Source: Lachnospiraceae bacterium (GTDB lineage Bacteria; Bacillota; Clostridia; Lachnospirales; Lachnospiraceae). From it: a stretch of DNA of 34,442 nt. Of this stretch, positions 23,413 to 31,229 are shown in pieces. Made by a program: the position numbers and the translations under genes. The notes under the pieces are model-generated. The model did not search any database. It saw nothing but the letters and a program-made list of their open reading frames with translations, and was not told where the DNA came from. Where the stretch lies: the NCBI GenBank assembly GCA_016291655.1, contig JAEEYF010000032.1, positions 1-34,442 on the forward strand, read 5' to 3'. Numbering within the stretch: the stretch's first letter is position 1; every line of letters starts with the position of its first letter.

Positions 23413-24930
23413 TCAGACTCTGTAAGGTATCTTGAATCTTGTGACTGTTCCTTCGCCGAGGATACTGTCGATCTCAAGGTTCACATCATCATATAAAAGC
23501 TTGAGCCTGTTGTATATGTTACTTATACCTATCGCATTTCTTCCAAGTCCGCCCTTGGTCATTTCCTCCCTGATGCTTTCGAGTTTATCCCCGGAAATCC
23601 CCACTCCCGTGTCAGATACACTGATACAAAGCATCCGGTTGTCATCATCCTCATCCACGATGAAAACGTGGATCCTTATGAAGCCGCCTTCTTCTTTTTG
23701 GGAAAGCCCGTGGATGATGCTGTTCTCTATGATGGGCTGGATCACAAAGGTCGGAACAACGGCCTTGAACAGATGCTCGTCACAATCTATCTCGCATTTG
23801 ATCCTGTCTCCGAAACGCATCTGTTGAAGATACATATAATCCTTTATTACCGTAAGTTCCTGCTCCAGACTGATCTCATTATCATCAGTACGGAGAATGT
23901 ATCTCAAAAGGGTGCTGAGAGCCTTTATCATCCTGTCGGTGGTCTGGGCGTTTTCGAGAACCGCCATTCCGCTGATCACCGTAAGGGTATTGAAAAGGAA
24001 GTGAGGATTTATCTGATTTCTCAAAACCTCGTATTTCATACGCACCAGCATGTTTTCCATGTCGGCTTTTTTCATTTCCTCGGAATGAAGCTTGTCCAGT
24101 ACCTCCCTGTTTTCCTTCAAGGCCGTGATGTAATTCCATGTTGCCAGCTTCATGGTATTGAAGGCATCCACAAGCCCTCCCATCTCATCCTTGTTTTCTA
24201 CTACGATGTCGTCTATGTAGATATCGTTTGCGGCAATCTTTTTTGATGCGGCCACGAGCTTGTCTATAGGTTCCACAAGTGTTTTGCTCATGGTTTTTGC
24301 GGTCTTTATCAAAACACTGATCAAGACCGCAGCCACAGCCAGAATGATAGCCGGAAAGAAAAACAGCAGCGGAAAACGCTGTGAATAGAACTCATTCACC
24401 GCTTTACTCGTAAGCGAAACCAGAATACTTCCGTAATTCTTCAGATAATCCTGCATCTGAAATATCTCATACTGCTTGCTCAGAAGCTCGGGAGCTCCCG
24501 CAGGTATTTCAAAATAAACCGAACACTCACGTCTGTATACCGCATAGCTTCGATCGATCTTTTGAGTCCAGGCGAGCCGTTCGTCTCCTATCCTTTTATA
24601 ATCCCGCTGAAGTCCCTTTACGGCTTTTTCCGTCGAAGCCATAGCCTTGCTCAGTTCAGTTCGGGATACGTTTCCCTTTGTATAATCGCCGAATACCAGC
24701 GATTCATTCTCCATTGCCTCAACCAGCGTTCCCACCAGTTCGTTGCTCTCAAGAGAGTATTTGAAATCCCACAGAGAGAGCTTGATCGTCCAGAAGTCCA
24801 GTATGACGGTACTCAATATAATACAAAAAATAATCAAAACCAAAGCGGAAATCTTGTCCTTTAAAGGCTTGTCTTTCCACCCGGTTGTGATCATTCTCTT
24901 TTTTGCCTGTTCGGTTTTGGCTGCTTTCAT
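23413..24930 (-). CDS. Sensor histidine kinase, LytS/YesM type
   Basis: 505 residues. Two membrane helices (about 27-47 and 190-212) enclose an extracytoplasmic, mostly helical sensor region of about 140 residues. A HAMP linker (about 213-265) and a helical segment lead to the His_kinase domain with the phosphoacceptor H in RNQINPHFLFNTL (near 308). The N box is VIQPIIENSIIHGL and the G boxes are DTGVGIS and GLGRNAIGISNIYNRL. The sensor region is not a recognised fold. It may receive the signal through the DctP-like protein encoded two genes downstream. The start follows the stop of the YcxB-like gene by 3 nt and has only a weak ribosome site (GGATTAG). Confidence 0.92.
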   Translation of the reverse strand: MKAAKTEQAKKRMITTGWKDKPLKDKISALVLIIFCIILSTVILDFWTIKLSLWDFKYSLESNELVGTLVEAMENESLVFGDYTKGNVSRTELSKAMASTEKAVKGLQRDYKRIGDERLAWTQKIDRSYAVYRRECSVYFEIPAGAPELLSKQYEIFQMQDYLKNYGSILVSLTSKAVNEFYSQRFPLLFFFPAIILAVAAVLISVLIKTAKTMSKTLVEPIDKLVAASKKIAANDIYIDDIVVENKDEMGGLVDAFNTMKLATWNYITALKENREVLDKLHSEEMKKADMENMLVRMKYEVLRNQINPHFLFNTLTVISGMAVLENAQTTDRMIKALSTLLRYILRTDDNEISLEQELTVIKDYMYLQQMRFGDRIKCEIDCDEHLFKAVVPTFVIQPIIENSIIHGLSQKEEGGFIRIHVFIVDEDDDNRMLCISVSDTGVGISGDKLESIREEMTKGGLGRNAIGISNIYNRLKLLYDDVNLEIDSILGEGTVTRFKIPYRV

Positions 24931-24933
24931 CTG

Positions 24934-25401
24934 CTAATCCATTCGGCTTTTAATGTATTTTGTGAATGCTTCCTTCCGATCTCCCAAAACTCTGTTAAAC
25001 AGGAAATATCCGTTTCCCCCTCCGACCGCAAGAATAAGGCAGTCGTCATTGCAGATCACCTTTTTGATCTTTTCGTATCCGACAAGTTCAAAGGCTTCTC
25101 CGACTCTTACCATCAGTCCGCTGCAGCAGGTTTCAATGGTCATATCTTCAGGAATCATATGCGCGAGATTTCTTGCACGTAAATAAATACCCATCGGCTG
25201 AAGGATGGGGATGATAATGCACATGAAAAGCATAATACATCTGAGCCCGTCACTTGCTTCGCCGTAAAACCTTACGGTCATAAGGATCATTGCAGCCAAA
25301 AACACAAGGTTGCAAACGCCTATGACAGAAGTATACGTTTTCTTCATCGACATTTTGAAGAAATCCCAAGGTGTTACATCTACGTTGAATCTGTATTCCA
25401 T
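24934..25401 (-). CDS. YcxB-like small membrane protein
   Basis: 155 residues. An N-terminal stretch (MEYRFNVDVTPWDFFKMSMKKTY) is followed by two membrane helices (about 27-45 and 52-72) and a C-terminal soluble domain ending in the YcxB-style YEKIKKVICNDDCLILAVGGGNGYFLFNRV. The family is widespread in Clostridia and has no known function. It lies directly before the kinase gene with 3 nt between them, so it is probably the first gene of the sensory operon. AGGAG precedes the start. Confidence 0.6.
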   Translation of the reverse strand: MEYRFNVDVTPWDFFKMSMKKTYTSVIGVCNLVFLAAMILMTVRFYGEASDGLRCIMLFMCIIIPILQPMGIYLRARNLAHMIPEDMTIETCCSGLMVRVGEAFELVGYEKIKKVICNDDCLILAVGGGNGYFLFNRVLGDRKEAFTKYIKSRMD

Positions 25402-25416
25402 AATGATCTCCTGATT

Positions 25417-25446
25417 ATTTTACCCCAAAGTGCCCATAAAGAGCAA
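25417..25446 (-). promoter_or_regulatory. Promoter of the sensory operon (YcxB-kinase-regulator-DctP)
   Basis: Minus strand: TTGCTC (25446-25441), 18-nt spacer, TAAAAT (25422-25417). The -35 lies inside the 3' arm of the hairpin after dctM, so termination of the transport genes and initiation of the sensory genes share the same bases. Confidence 0.45.
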
Positions 25447-25466
25447 GTCATTATAGACTTGCTCTT
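25439..25466 (-). terminator. Hairpin after dctM, probable weak terminator
   Basis: A perfect 11-bp stem AAGAGCAAGTC (25466-25456 on minus with 25449-25439), 6-nt loop. Only a short T-run (TTTAT) follows, so leaky readthrough into the sensory genes is plausible. Confidence 0.6.
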
Positions 25467-25492
25467 ACTGACATTTTTCTCAAGCCCTAAGC

Positions 25493-26785
25493 TTACATCA
25501 ACCAGTTAGGCAATGCCATGCAGATCTCGGGGATGAAAGTGATAAGTAAAAGAGTTATGATCATGCAAAGATAAAACGGTACCGTTGCCTTTACAACCCG
25601 CTCCATCTTCACCTTTCCCACGGCGGAGCCTATGAAAAGCACCGCACCTACGGGAGGCGTAAGAAGTCCGATACCGCAGTTCAGCACCATGATAATACCG
25701 AACTGTACAGGTGTTATTCCAATCGCGGTAGCTATGGGGAGCAGAATGGGTGTCGCGATCAGGATGATCGGCGACATGTCCATTATGCACCCGAGGAAAA
25801 GTAAAATAAGATTAATGAGAAGAGCTATCACGATCTTGTTGTCTGTGATACCAATGATCGCATTGGCTGCCAGCGCAGGTACATGAAGGCTGGTAAGGCA
25901 ATAGCCGAAAGCACAGGAGGTGGAGATCAGGATCAGCACTATGGCAAGAGTGTCAACGCACTTGTCGAGCGCTTTCCAGACGCCCTTCCATGTAAGGCCC
26001 CTGTAAATGTATACGCTGACCAAAAGTGAATATATAACTGCTATGGCCGCGGATTCCGTAGCCGTAAAGATTCCGCCTACAACTCCGAAGACCACGATTA
26101 TTACAGCAGCCAGAGCCCAGAAGGATTTAACCAGCTGTTTAAGCAATATCCTGAGCGAAAACTTGTCACCCTTCGGGTACTTTCTGGCTTTGGAAATGAT
26201 GTATGAACCCACCATAAGGGTTACCGCCAGGATCGCTCCCGGAACGTACCCCGCCAGGAAGAGACTGCCGACCGATACTCCACCTGCAGCCATAGCATAG
26301 ATGACCATGTTATGGCTGGGCGGAACGAGGAGTCCCTCGCATGAAGAAGTTATCGTAACAGCGGTGGAAAAATCATCATCATAACCCTGATCCACCATCA
26401 TCGGTATCAATATGCTTCCGAGAGAAGCCGTGTCCGCTGCCGCAGATCCCGAAATTCCTCCGAAGAAGTAGGAAGCGACGATGTTGACCATGGCCATTCC
26501 GCCCGTCATCCATCCGACGCAGGCATTGGCCAGAGCGATCAGTTTTTCCGATATGCCGCCGGTCCCCATCAGCACACCCATGGTGATGAAGAACGGGACT
26601 GCCATCAGTGAGAAGGAGCTGATGCCCTTTACCATCTGCTGGCATACGGTCGTGATCGGAATACCCATATAAAGGAAGGTAATTATAGTAGAGATCGCGA
26701 CCGCATAGGCGATCGGGAATCTCAAAATTACCATTACCAGAAAAGAGACAAGAAGAATAACTATTGCGGCAGAATTTACAGGCAT
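25493..26785 (-). CDS. dctM: TRAP transporter large permease subunit (DctM family)
   Basis: 430 residues with about 12 membrane helices. The DctM wording includes LRFPIAYAVAISTIITFL, FFITMGVLMGTGGISEKLIALANACVGWMTGGMAMVNI, FFGGISGSAAADTASLGSILIPMMVDQGYDDDFSTAVT and MDMSPIILIATPILLPIATAIGITPVQFGIIMVLNCGIGLLTPPVG. This subunit carries the transport path and uses a Na+ gradient. AAGGAGG lies inside the end of the dctQ gene, which overlaps this gene by 10 nt, indicating coupled translation. Confidence 0.95.
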   Translation of the reverse strand: MPVNSAAIVILLVSFLVMVILRFPIAYAVAISTIITFLYMGIPITTVCQQMVKGISSFSLMAVPFFITMGVLMGTGGISEKLIALANACVGWMTGGMAMVNIVASYFFGGISGSAAADTASLGSILIPMMVDQGYDDDFSTAVTITSSCEGLLVPPSHNMVIYAMAAGGVSVGSLFLAGYVPGAILAVTLMVGSYIISKARKYPKGDKFSLRILLKQLVKSFWALAAVIIVVFGVVGGIFTATESAAIAVIYSLLVSVYIYRGLTWKGVWKALDKCVDTLAIVLILISTSCAFGYCLTSLHVPALAANAIIGITDNKIVIALLINLILLFLGCIMDMSPIILIATPILLPIATAIGITPVQFGIIMVLNCGIGLLTPPVGAVLFIGSAVGKVKMERVVKATVPFYLCMIITLLLITFIPEICMALPNWLM

Positions 26786-27309
26786 ACTTTCTTCTCCTCC
26801 TTTGTAAGCATCTTGTTGATCTGAACGTAGATAGCTTCAATTTCGAAGATTATCATTGCAAACCCTGCGACAGGAACGGGAAAATACATCCAGAACCTGG
26901 ACAGGAAAGGCATGCTGATGTAAACACCCTTTGCTCCTATGCTGCGGGCATATTTCCAGCCGACTGCCAGCATGATCACACCCAGCGCAAGAATTGCTAT
27001 GTTTGCTGCCAGATCCAATACATCAAGTAATTTCTTCGGCAGATATTGGTCAAAGGAAGTCATGCGAATGTGACTGCCTTTTCTGATGGCGAGTGCTGCC
27101 GAAAGCACTGCCATGTATGACATAAGCGTCAGAACGATCTCCTCGGTCCAGGCCGGATCGGGAATGAAGGGAACAAAGCGTCCCAGCACTGCCAGGCAGG
27201 TGATGAGGATATCTCCGATCAGGAGCAGCTTACATATGACCATAACCAATTTGTAAGTCACGTCATAGACCGGTCTGAACTTACCTAAGGAAGCGAAAAA
27301 AGCTTTCAT
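26776..27309 (-). CDS. dctQ: TRAP transporter small permease subunit (DctQ family)
   Basis: 177 residues with four membrane helices. The family signature WTEEIVLTLMSYMAVLSAALAIRKGSHIRM (about 79-108) is clear. It pairs with DctM to form the membrane part of the transporter. The start has GGGAGGT 5 nt upstream and lies 19 nt after the dctP stop. Confidence 0.93.
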   Translation of the reverse strand: MKAFFASLGKFRPVYDVTYKLVMVICKLLLIGDILITCLAVLGRFVPFIPDPAWTEEIVLTLMSYMAVLSAALAIRKGSHIRMTSFDQYLPKKLLDVLDLAANIAILALGVIMLAVGWKYARSIGAKGVYISMPFLSRFWMYFPVPVAGFAMIIFEIEAIYVQINKMLTKEEKKVCL

Positions 27310-27328
27310 TTAGACCTCCCGGGGTTTA

Positions 27329-28327
27329 TTACTTTTTCTCTAAGATTTTCTTGTAAAGCTTCTCAAGACCTTTTGAGTTTTCTGCGATAACATCCTTAAC
27401 CGCATTCTGCCAAGGCGTAATGTCCTTAACTTCAACAACGTTGCATCCTTTAGCCTTGAGTTCTTTAAGGACCTCATCTTCCTTGGCCTGGGAATTCTTT
27501 CTGTTGTTCTCCTGAGCATATTTTCCCGCTTCGATAAGGATCTCCTGCTGCTTCTTTGTGAGACCGTCCCAAACGGGAGAAGCAACTACGATCTCGATAG
27601 CGCCGAGAGTATGACCGTCAAGAATGATATTGTTTGCGACTTCGGGGAAAGAATTGGACTTGTAGTTTGCAATAGGCTGTTCAGCTCCGTCAACAATACC
27701 CGAAGAAAGAGCTGAATAGAGTTCACCGAAAGCAACAACCGTAGGGGATCCGCCAAGGCCCTTTACAAGACCGTTCATTACGGGGTCATTGGAAACTCTG
27801 AGCTTCATGCCTGCGAGATCCTCGATGCCGTCGATCTTCTCTCTTGTGAAGAAATGGCGGAAACCTTCTTCTCCGTAGAAAAGTCCCTTTACGCCTATAT
27901 TGCTTTCATATGATTCATCAAGGAATTCATTTGCAAGATCGCTTGTAGCGAAATTCCAGAAGTGATCTCTGGATTCAAAGGTGTAAGGAAGTGAAAGCAA
28001 TACGGACTTCTTTGCACCGTATGAGGTGAGTGAGAATGCGGAGATCCTGGATATGTCCGCAACACCTGAGCCTGTAAGCATACCATCGAGCACATCACTC
28101 TCGTTTCCGAGAACACCGCTGTACTGAACATCGATAATGATCTGCTTGTCGGAAAGCTCTTCAACCTTCTTCTTGAAGTCAGCGGCAACCTGACCTACGA
28201 TCGTATCCTCGGGGTTAACCTCCGCATATACGAGTGTGAGGGGTCCCTCATTCTTTTTGCTGCCGCACCCTGCGAAAGAGAGTGCCAATACAGCTGCCAT
28301 AGCCAAAGCCAATACACGTTTCATCAT
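27329..28327 (-). CDS. dctP: TRAP transporter substrate-binding lipoprotein (DctP family)
   Basis: 332 residues from the first of two adjacent ATGs (28327), with AGGAGG 8 nt upstream. The longer frame reaches into the leader and has no ribosome site. A lipoprotein signal ends at SFAGC (C21). The DctP fold shows DLAGMKLRVSNDPVMNGLVKGLGGSP with the conserved Arg, FGELYSALSSGIVDGAEQPIANYKSNSF and a C-terminal helix. It captures an organic acid and hands it to DctQM. It differs clearly in wording from the second DctP-like protein of the locus, so the two are not recent copies. Confidence 0.93.
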   Translation of the reverse strand: MMKRVLALAMAAVLALSFAGCGSKKNEGPLTLVYAEVNPEDTIVGQVAADFKKKVEELSDKQIIIDVQYSGVLGNESDVLDGMLTGSGVADISRISAFSLTSYGAKKSVLLSLPYTFESRDHFWNFATSDLANEFLDESYESNIGVKGLFYGEEGFRHFFTREKIDGIEDLAGMKLRVSNDPVMNGLVKGLGGSPTVVAFGELYSALSSGIVDGAEQPIANYKSNSFPEVANNIILDGHTLGAIEIVVASPVWDGLTKKQQEILIEAGKYAQENNRKNSQAKEDEVLKELKAKGCNVVEVKDITPWQNAVKDVIAENSKGLEKLYKKILEKK

Positions 28328-28396
28328 AAATATATCCTCCTCTGTAATACTGTTTACGCCCCTTAAGGGCTGTTTGCTTTTTAGCAACTTTATTTT

Positions 28397-28426
28397 ATTT
28401 TAGGAGTGGAAAAATAAAAACCGTAA
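28397..28426 (-). promoter_or_regulatory. Candidate promoter of dctPQM
   Basis: Minus strand: TTACGG (28426-28421), 18-nt spacer, TAAAAT (28402-28397). The -35 falls within the palindrome at 28422-28435. The leader of about 65 nt holds short hairpins (TTGCT/AGCAA, CCCTTAAGGG). Confidence 0.4.
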
Positions 28427-28435
28427 ATAATTACG
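28422..28435. promoter_or_regulatory. Palindrome CGTAAATAATTACG over the dctP -35 box
   Basis: A perfect 5-bp-arm inverted repeat with a 4-nt spacer. It contains the same TTACG core as the repeats in the neighbouring PadR promoter, so the PadR protein or the YesN-like regulator might bind here. Confidence 0.3.
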
Positions 28436-28465
28436 ATTCGGGGGAGAATATTGTTAAAAGAAGTA

Positions 28466-28494
28466 TTGACACTTATTACGTTTAGTGATATATT
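28466..28494 (+). promoter_or_regulatory. Strong promoter of the PadR operon
   Basis: TTGACA (28466-28471), 17-nt spacer, TATATT (28489-28494). It is flanked and covered by the operator-like repeats listed next. Confidence 0.75.
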
Positions 28495-28524
28495 ACGTTT
28501 AGCGTTATTACATTAAACGTAATA
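28474..28524. promoter_or_regulatory. Operator-like repeats for the PadR regulator
   Basis: TATTACGTTTAG occurs twice as a direct repeat (28474-28485 and 28491-28502, 17-bp period) and once inverted (28513-28524, one mismatch). The second and third copies form an 11-bp-arm inverted repeat. Copy one lies in the promoter spacer, copy two overlaps the -10 box and start site. This is the layout of an autorepressor site. Confidence 0.65.
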
Positions 28525-28553
28525 AAACAATTTAAAAGGAAAGGACATCGAAT

Positions 28554-28877
28554 ATGAAAGATAACGTTAAAAGCGGCGCCCTTACCGAAGTTACATTCTT
28601 TATACTTCTGGCATTATATACGCCACGACACGGATATGCCATAATGCAGTTTATCGATGAGATGACAAAAGGGCGTCTGCTCCTCGGCGCAGGTTCCCTG
28701 TACGGTGCTTTGAACACTCTTACCGAGAAAAACTGGATAGAACCGTACGGTGACAGCAACGGAAGGACGAAGGAGTACCACATCACAGCTCTCGGCAAGG
28801 AGATCGCCGCAGGAGAATTGGAACGCTTGCGCGGTCTCACCGCGATCGCAGGGCAGATTATGGAGGGAGAAAAATGA
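28554..28877 (+). CDS. PadR family transcriptional regulator
   Basis: 107 residues. A short PadR-type winged helix: LTEVTFFILLALYTPRHGYAIMQFIDE (about 10-36), then GAGSLYGALNTLTEKNWIEPYGDSNGRTKEYHITALGKEIAAGE. Members are small dimeric repressors. The operator-like repeats across its own promoter suggest autoregulation. It overlaps the DUF2812 gene by 4 nt (ATGA). The PadR-DUF2812 pairing is common in Clostridia, but its signal is unknown. Confidence 0.93.
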   Translation: MKDNVKSGALTEVTFFILLALYTPRHGYAIMQFIDEMTKGRLLLGAGSLYGALNTLTEKNWIEPYGDSNGRTKEYHITALGKEIAAGELERLRGLTAIAGQIMEGEK

Positions 28878-29473
28878 GCATCAGAAAAATAAGATTCTTT
28901 GCAGGTTTTACGGGTCGACAGGCAAAATGGCTGAACTCAATGTCCGCTAAGGGATACAGGCTTACCAAGACCGGGAAACTGACCTATGACTTTGACGAAT
29001 GTGACCCCGATAAATATGTTTACACCGTTGAATATGTCGGAGACAGATCTTTTGAGGAATGCGAGGAATACAAGGCCTTTCTCGAAAGCTGCGGATACAG
29101 GGTCTTCTATAAGAATATAAACTTAGACTACTCGGTATACAAAGTAACCTACCGCCCCTGGGCCGACAAGGGTGGACGCGTCTCTTCCACCGCCAAAAAT
29201 TCAACCTTTAATAAGGAACTCATGATCGTGGAAAAAGAGAATGACGGCAAGCCGTTTGAACTGCATACGGAAACCTCGGACAGGATCGATTACTACCGTC
29301 GTCTGCTCCGTCCCTGGAATTTTGCGGCTTTTATCGCACTGCTTGCGCTGATCCTCTTCTGGGGAGCACCTATCCCCGCCATAATTTCAGGCTGTATACT
29401 GTTTATATGCCTGGCAGTGATGCTTATTGCTTATTTAAGAATAAAAAAATTAAAGAATAAAACGGAGGAATAA
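28874..29473 (+). CDS. DUF2812 domain membrane protein
   Basis: 199 residues. The N-terminal 110 residues are DUF2812 (FFAGFTGRQAKWLNSMSAKGYRL then YVYTVEYVGDRSFEECEEYKAFLESCGYRVF). Two membrane helices follow (about 148-166 and 168-187), then a Lys-rich end. The function is unknown; the fixed PadR partner suggests a membrane-linked stress or signal pathway. It is co-translated with padR and followed 3 nt later by a third gene. Confidence 0.88.
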   Translation: MSIRKIRFFAGFTGRQAKWLNSMSAKGYRLTKTGKLTYDFDECDPDKYVYTVEYVGDRSFEECEEYKAFLESCGYRVFYKNINLDYSVYKVTYRPWADKGGRVSSTAKNSTFNKELMIVEKENDGKPFELHTETSDRIDYYRRLLRPWNFAAFIALLALILFWGAPIPAIISGCILFICLAVMLIAYLRIKKLKNKTEE

Positions 29474-29476
29474 AAA

Positions 29477-29878
29477 ATGAAAGACAGAAAAGCCTTTGCA
29501 ATGAAATGCCTGATCGCAGCCATAATACTTGCGATCGTATTGATAGTAAAGTTTGTATTCGGAGCGGGATTTAATTCCGGAACAAGGATAGGCTTCGCGG
29601 GGAACAGCACCTTCCACAAATATGCCGGAAGCTACGTCTCGATATCGGGCACCTTCAGTCATACGCTCTTTCCTTCAAAAGGCGCGTCAGCGGTGCTATG
29701 CGAGATCAAGACCGAATCGGGCGATCTTACGGTAACGGTCACGGATCAGAAAACAAAGGAAGTAATCTTTGAAAAAACATTTTCCGGAGACGAGACTTTC
29801 GAGGTTCCCGCGGAAGGAAAGGTCAATATAACCCTTACAACCAAAAAGCACAAAGGCAGTTACAGCTTTACCTATTAA
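29477..29878 (+). CDS. Small membrane-anchored protein of the PadR-DUF2812 operon
   Basis: 133 residues. One N-terminal helix (about 8-28, MKCLIAAIILAIVLIVKFVFG) is followed by about 100 outward-facing residues rich in Thr, Ser and Lys. These read as a beta-sandwich (ALLCEIKTES-type strands, LTVTVTDQKTKEVIFEKTFSGDETFEV, KVNITLTTKKHKGSYSFTY). I do not recognise a named family. A good ribosome site (GGAGG) overlaps the previous gene end, so it belongs to the same operon and probably works at the same membrane. Confidence 0.75.
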   Translation: MKDRKAFAMKCLIAAIILAIVLIVKFVFGAGFNSGTRIGFAGNSTFHKYAGSYVSISGTFSHTLFPSKGASAVLCEIKTESGDLTVTVTDQKTKEVIFEKTFSGDETFEVPAEGKVNITLTTKKHKGSYSFTY

Positions 29879-29886
29879 AAAAACGA

Positions 29887-29925
29887 CAGGAGCATTCGTA
29901 AATGAATGTCTCCTGCCTTATTTTT
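29887..29925. terminator. Bidirectional terminator between the PadR operon and the mannanase
   Basis: CAGGAGCATTC (29887-29897) pairs with GAATG-CTCCTG (29904-29915, one bulged T), 6-nt loop. TTATTTTT follows on plus; A/T-rich sequence lies on the other side. Confidence 0.75.
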
Positions 29926-31111
29926 ATTCAGTCACATTGAAATCCGGCAGTTCATCCAGCGTGATGATCTTGTTATGGTTATACACCGCTTTAAGGTTTT
30001 CCGGATCGTTGGCCATTATATGATCCGTATGCCAGATCATGAACCATGACCAGAGAATACCGTCCTTTTCGAACTGCTCAACCGACGGAACATTGCCGCA
30101 TTCATGGAAGGCCAGAGGCTTGTCCGTCACCTTCTGCAGTTTGTTCCACGCCTTCAGGTTTGTACTGTTGTCATAGGTATCGGAGCCCGCTATGTCCACA
30201 TATTCATCGCCCGGATACCAGCCGCTCTTTATCTCGCCCGAGTAGCCCAGCACCCATATCAGATTGTTGAGCCCATACTCGTTTGTGAATTTGTCATGCA
30301 TCAAACGCCACAGCTTGATGAAGTTGTCCTTTCCGCCCTTTCCCCACCAGAACCATTGTCCGTCAAACTCGTGAAAAGGTCTCCAAAGCACGGGGACATC
30401 GGCATCCTTCAGTTTTTTAAGTGCCTTTGCCGCCTGCTCCCAGCTCTTCATCATGGCATTGTATTCCGTTGTTCCTTCGGTAAGAAGCTTGCTGAAATCG
30501 GGATTATCATTTAAGCTTTCCTGATAGCCGCTGCCGTAGACACCGGTATGCCAGCATATGGTTACCAGGCCGCCCTTCTTGTCCCATGCTATGGCACGGT
30601 TCACGACTCCGTTAAAATCATTGTTCATAAAGTCCAGACCGCGCATTGCGGGTATCTTACCGGTGGTCTTCTCAATATAATTGATCTCATAGTCGGGAGT
30701 TCCCTTCCAGGTGGACTCCATCTGACAGCTAAGCATATATTTTCCGAAGTTCTCTTCAAGGTAATCAAAAACCCTCTCTGTCTTCTCCGTGAACTTCCCG
30801 GTTTCAACCTTAGGTGTCGGTGTAGGGGTAGATACCGGTTTACGTGTCGGGGTAGACGTAGGGGTAGATACCGGTTTACGTGTCGGCGTTGCTGTTGCCT
30901 TGGGCTTGGAGGTTGCCGAAGGCAAAGGGGTGAACGAAGGTGTTGCGGGGATCGGTGTTTCCGCAGCAGTAATCTGCGTGGGCGTCGGATCTCCGTTCGG
31001 CAAAACTCTCGGTTCCGCTGCGGAATTTGCTCCTGTAAGTCCCGCGCATCCCGATAATGCGAGCGCCGCAGTAAGTGCAAAGGTCAATAATAAACCGAGT
31101 TTTCTCATCAT
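29924..31111 (-). CDS. GH26 beta-mannanase lipoprotein
   Basis: 395 residues from the first of two adjacent ATGs; the second, at 31108, is better spaced from AAGGAGG and equally likely. A lipoprotein signal ends at LALSGC (C22), so the enzyme is held at the outer membrane face of the cell. A Pro/Thr linker (about 40-102) contains a 12-residue repeat (PTRKPVSTPTST). The GH26 domain (about 105-390) has WRPFHEFDGQWFWWG with the acid/base E248, and FHECG with the nucleophile E337, plus WHTG and the WYPG motif. GH26 endo-beta-1,4-mannanases cut mannan and glucomannan backbones. An esterase lipoprotein and an AraC activator lie just upstream. Confidence 0.93.
   Translation of the reverse strand: MMRKLGLLLTFALTAALALSGCAGLTGANSAAEPRVLPNGDPTPTQITAAETPIPATPSFTPLPSATSKPKATATPTRKPVSTPTSTPTRKPVSTPTPTPKVETGKFTEKTERVFDYLEENFGKYMLSCQMESTWKGTPDYEINYIEKTTGKIPAMRGLDFMNNDFNGVVNRAIAWDKKGGLVTICWHTGVYGSGYQESLNDNPDFSKLLTEGTTEYNAMMKSWEQAAKALKKLKDADVPVLWRPFHEFDGQWFWWGKGGKDNFIKLWRLMHDKFTNEYGLNNLIWVLGYSGEIKSGWYPGDEYVDIAGSDTYDNSTNLKAWNKLQKVTDKPLAFHECGNVPSVEQFEKDGILWSWFMIWHTDHIMANDPENLKAVYNHNKIITLDELPDFNVTE
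30822..30886 (+). repeat. Tandem 36-bp repeat coding the mannanase linker
   Basis: Two identical 29-bp copies (30822-30850 and 30858-30886) at a 36-bp period encode the repeated PTRKPVSTPT linker. Strand is given for the forward reading only. Such repeats expand and contract easily, so linker length may vary between strains. Confidence 0.7.
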
Positions 31112-31195
31112 TTATCCTCCTTCGTAAAAAGCTATCGATTTATAGTACCATAAAATAGTAAAAATTCACTTTCTTTTCCGTGAAATAATCATAAG

Positions 31196-31226
31196 AAAGG
31201 GTGAGCCGTTTGAGTGCTCACCCTTT
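31196..31226 (-). terminator. Terminator after the esterase gene
   Basis: Perfect 11-bp stem AAAGGGTGAGC (31226-31216 read on minus) with GCTCACCCTTT (31206-31196), 9-nt loop. The T-run on minus is short (TTTCTTATG). It separates the esterase from the mannanase, which therefore probably has its own start signal. No convincing -35 was found for the mannanase. Confidence 0.7.
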
Positions 31227-31229
31227 GTG

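Noticed and set aside
30822-30886. CRISPR-like direct repeats
   Set aside because: Only two copies at a 36-bp period, in frame with the Pro/Thr linker of the mannanase; it is a coding tandem repeat.
30548-31057. Plus-strand ORF of 169 codons with Arg/Gly/Cys repeats
   Set aside because: It is the antisense reading of the Pro/Thr linker repeat of the mannanase; it has no ribosome site and no family likeness.
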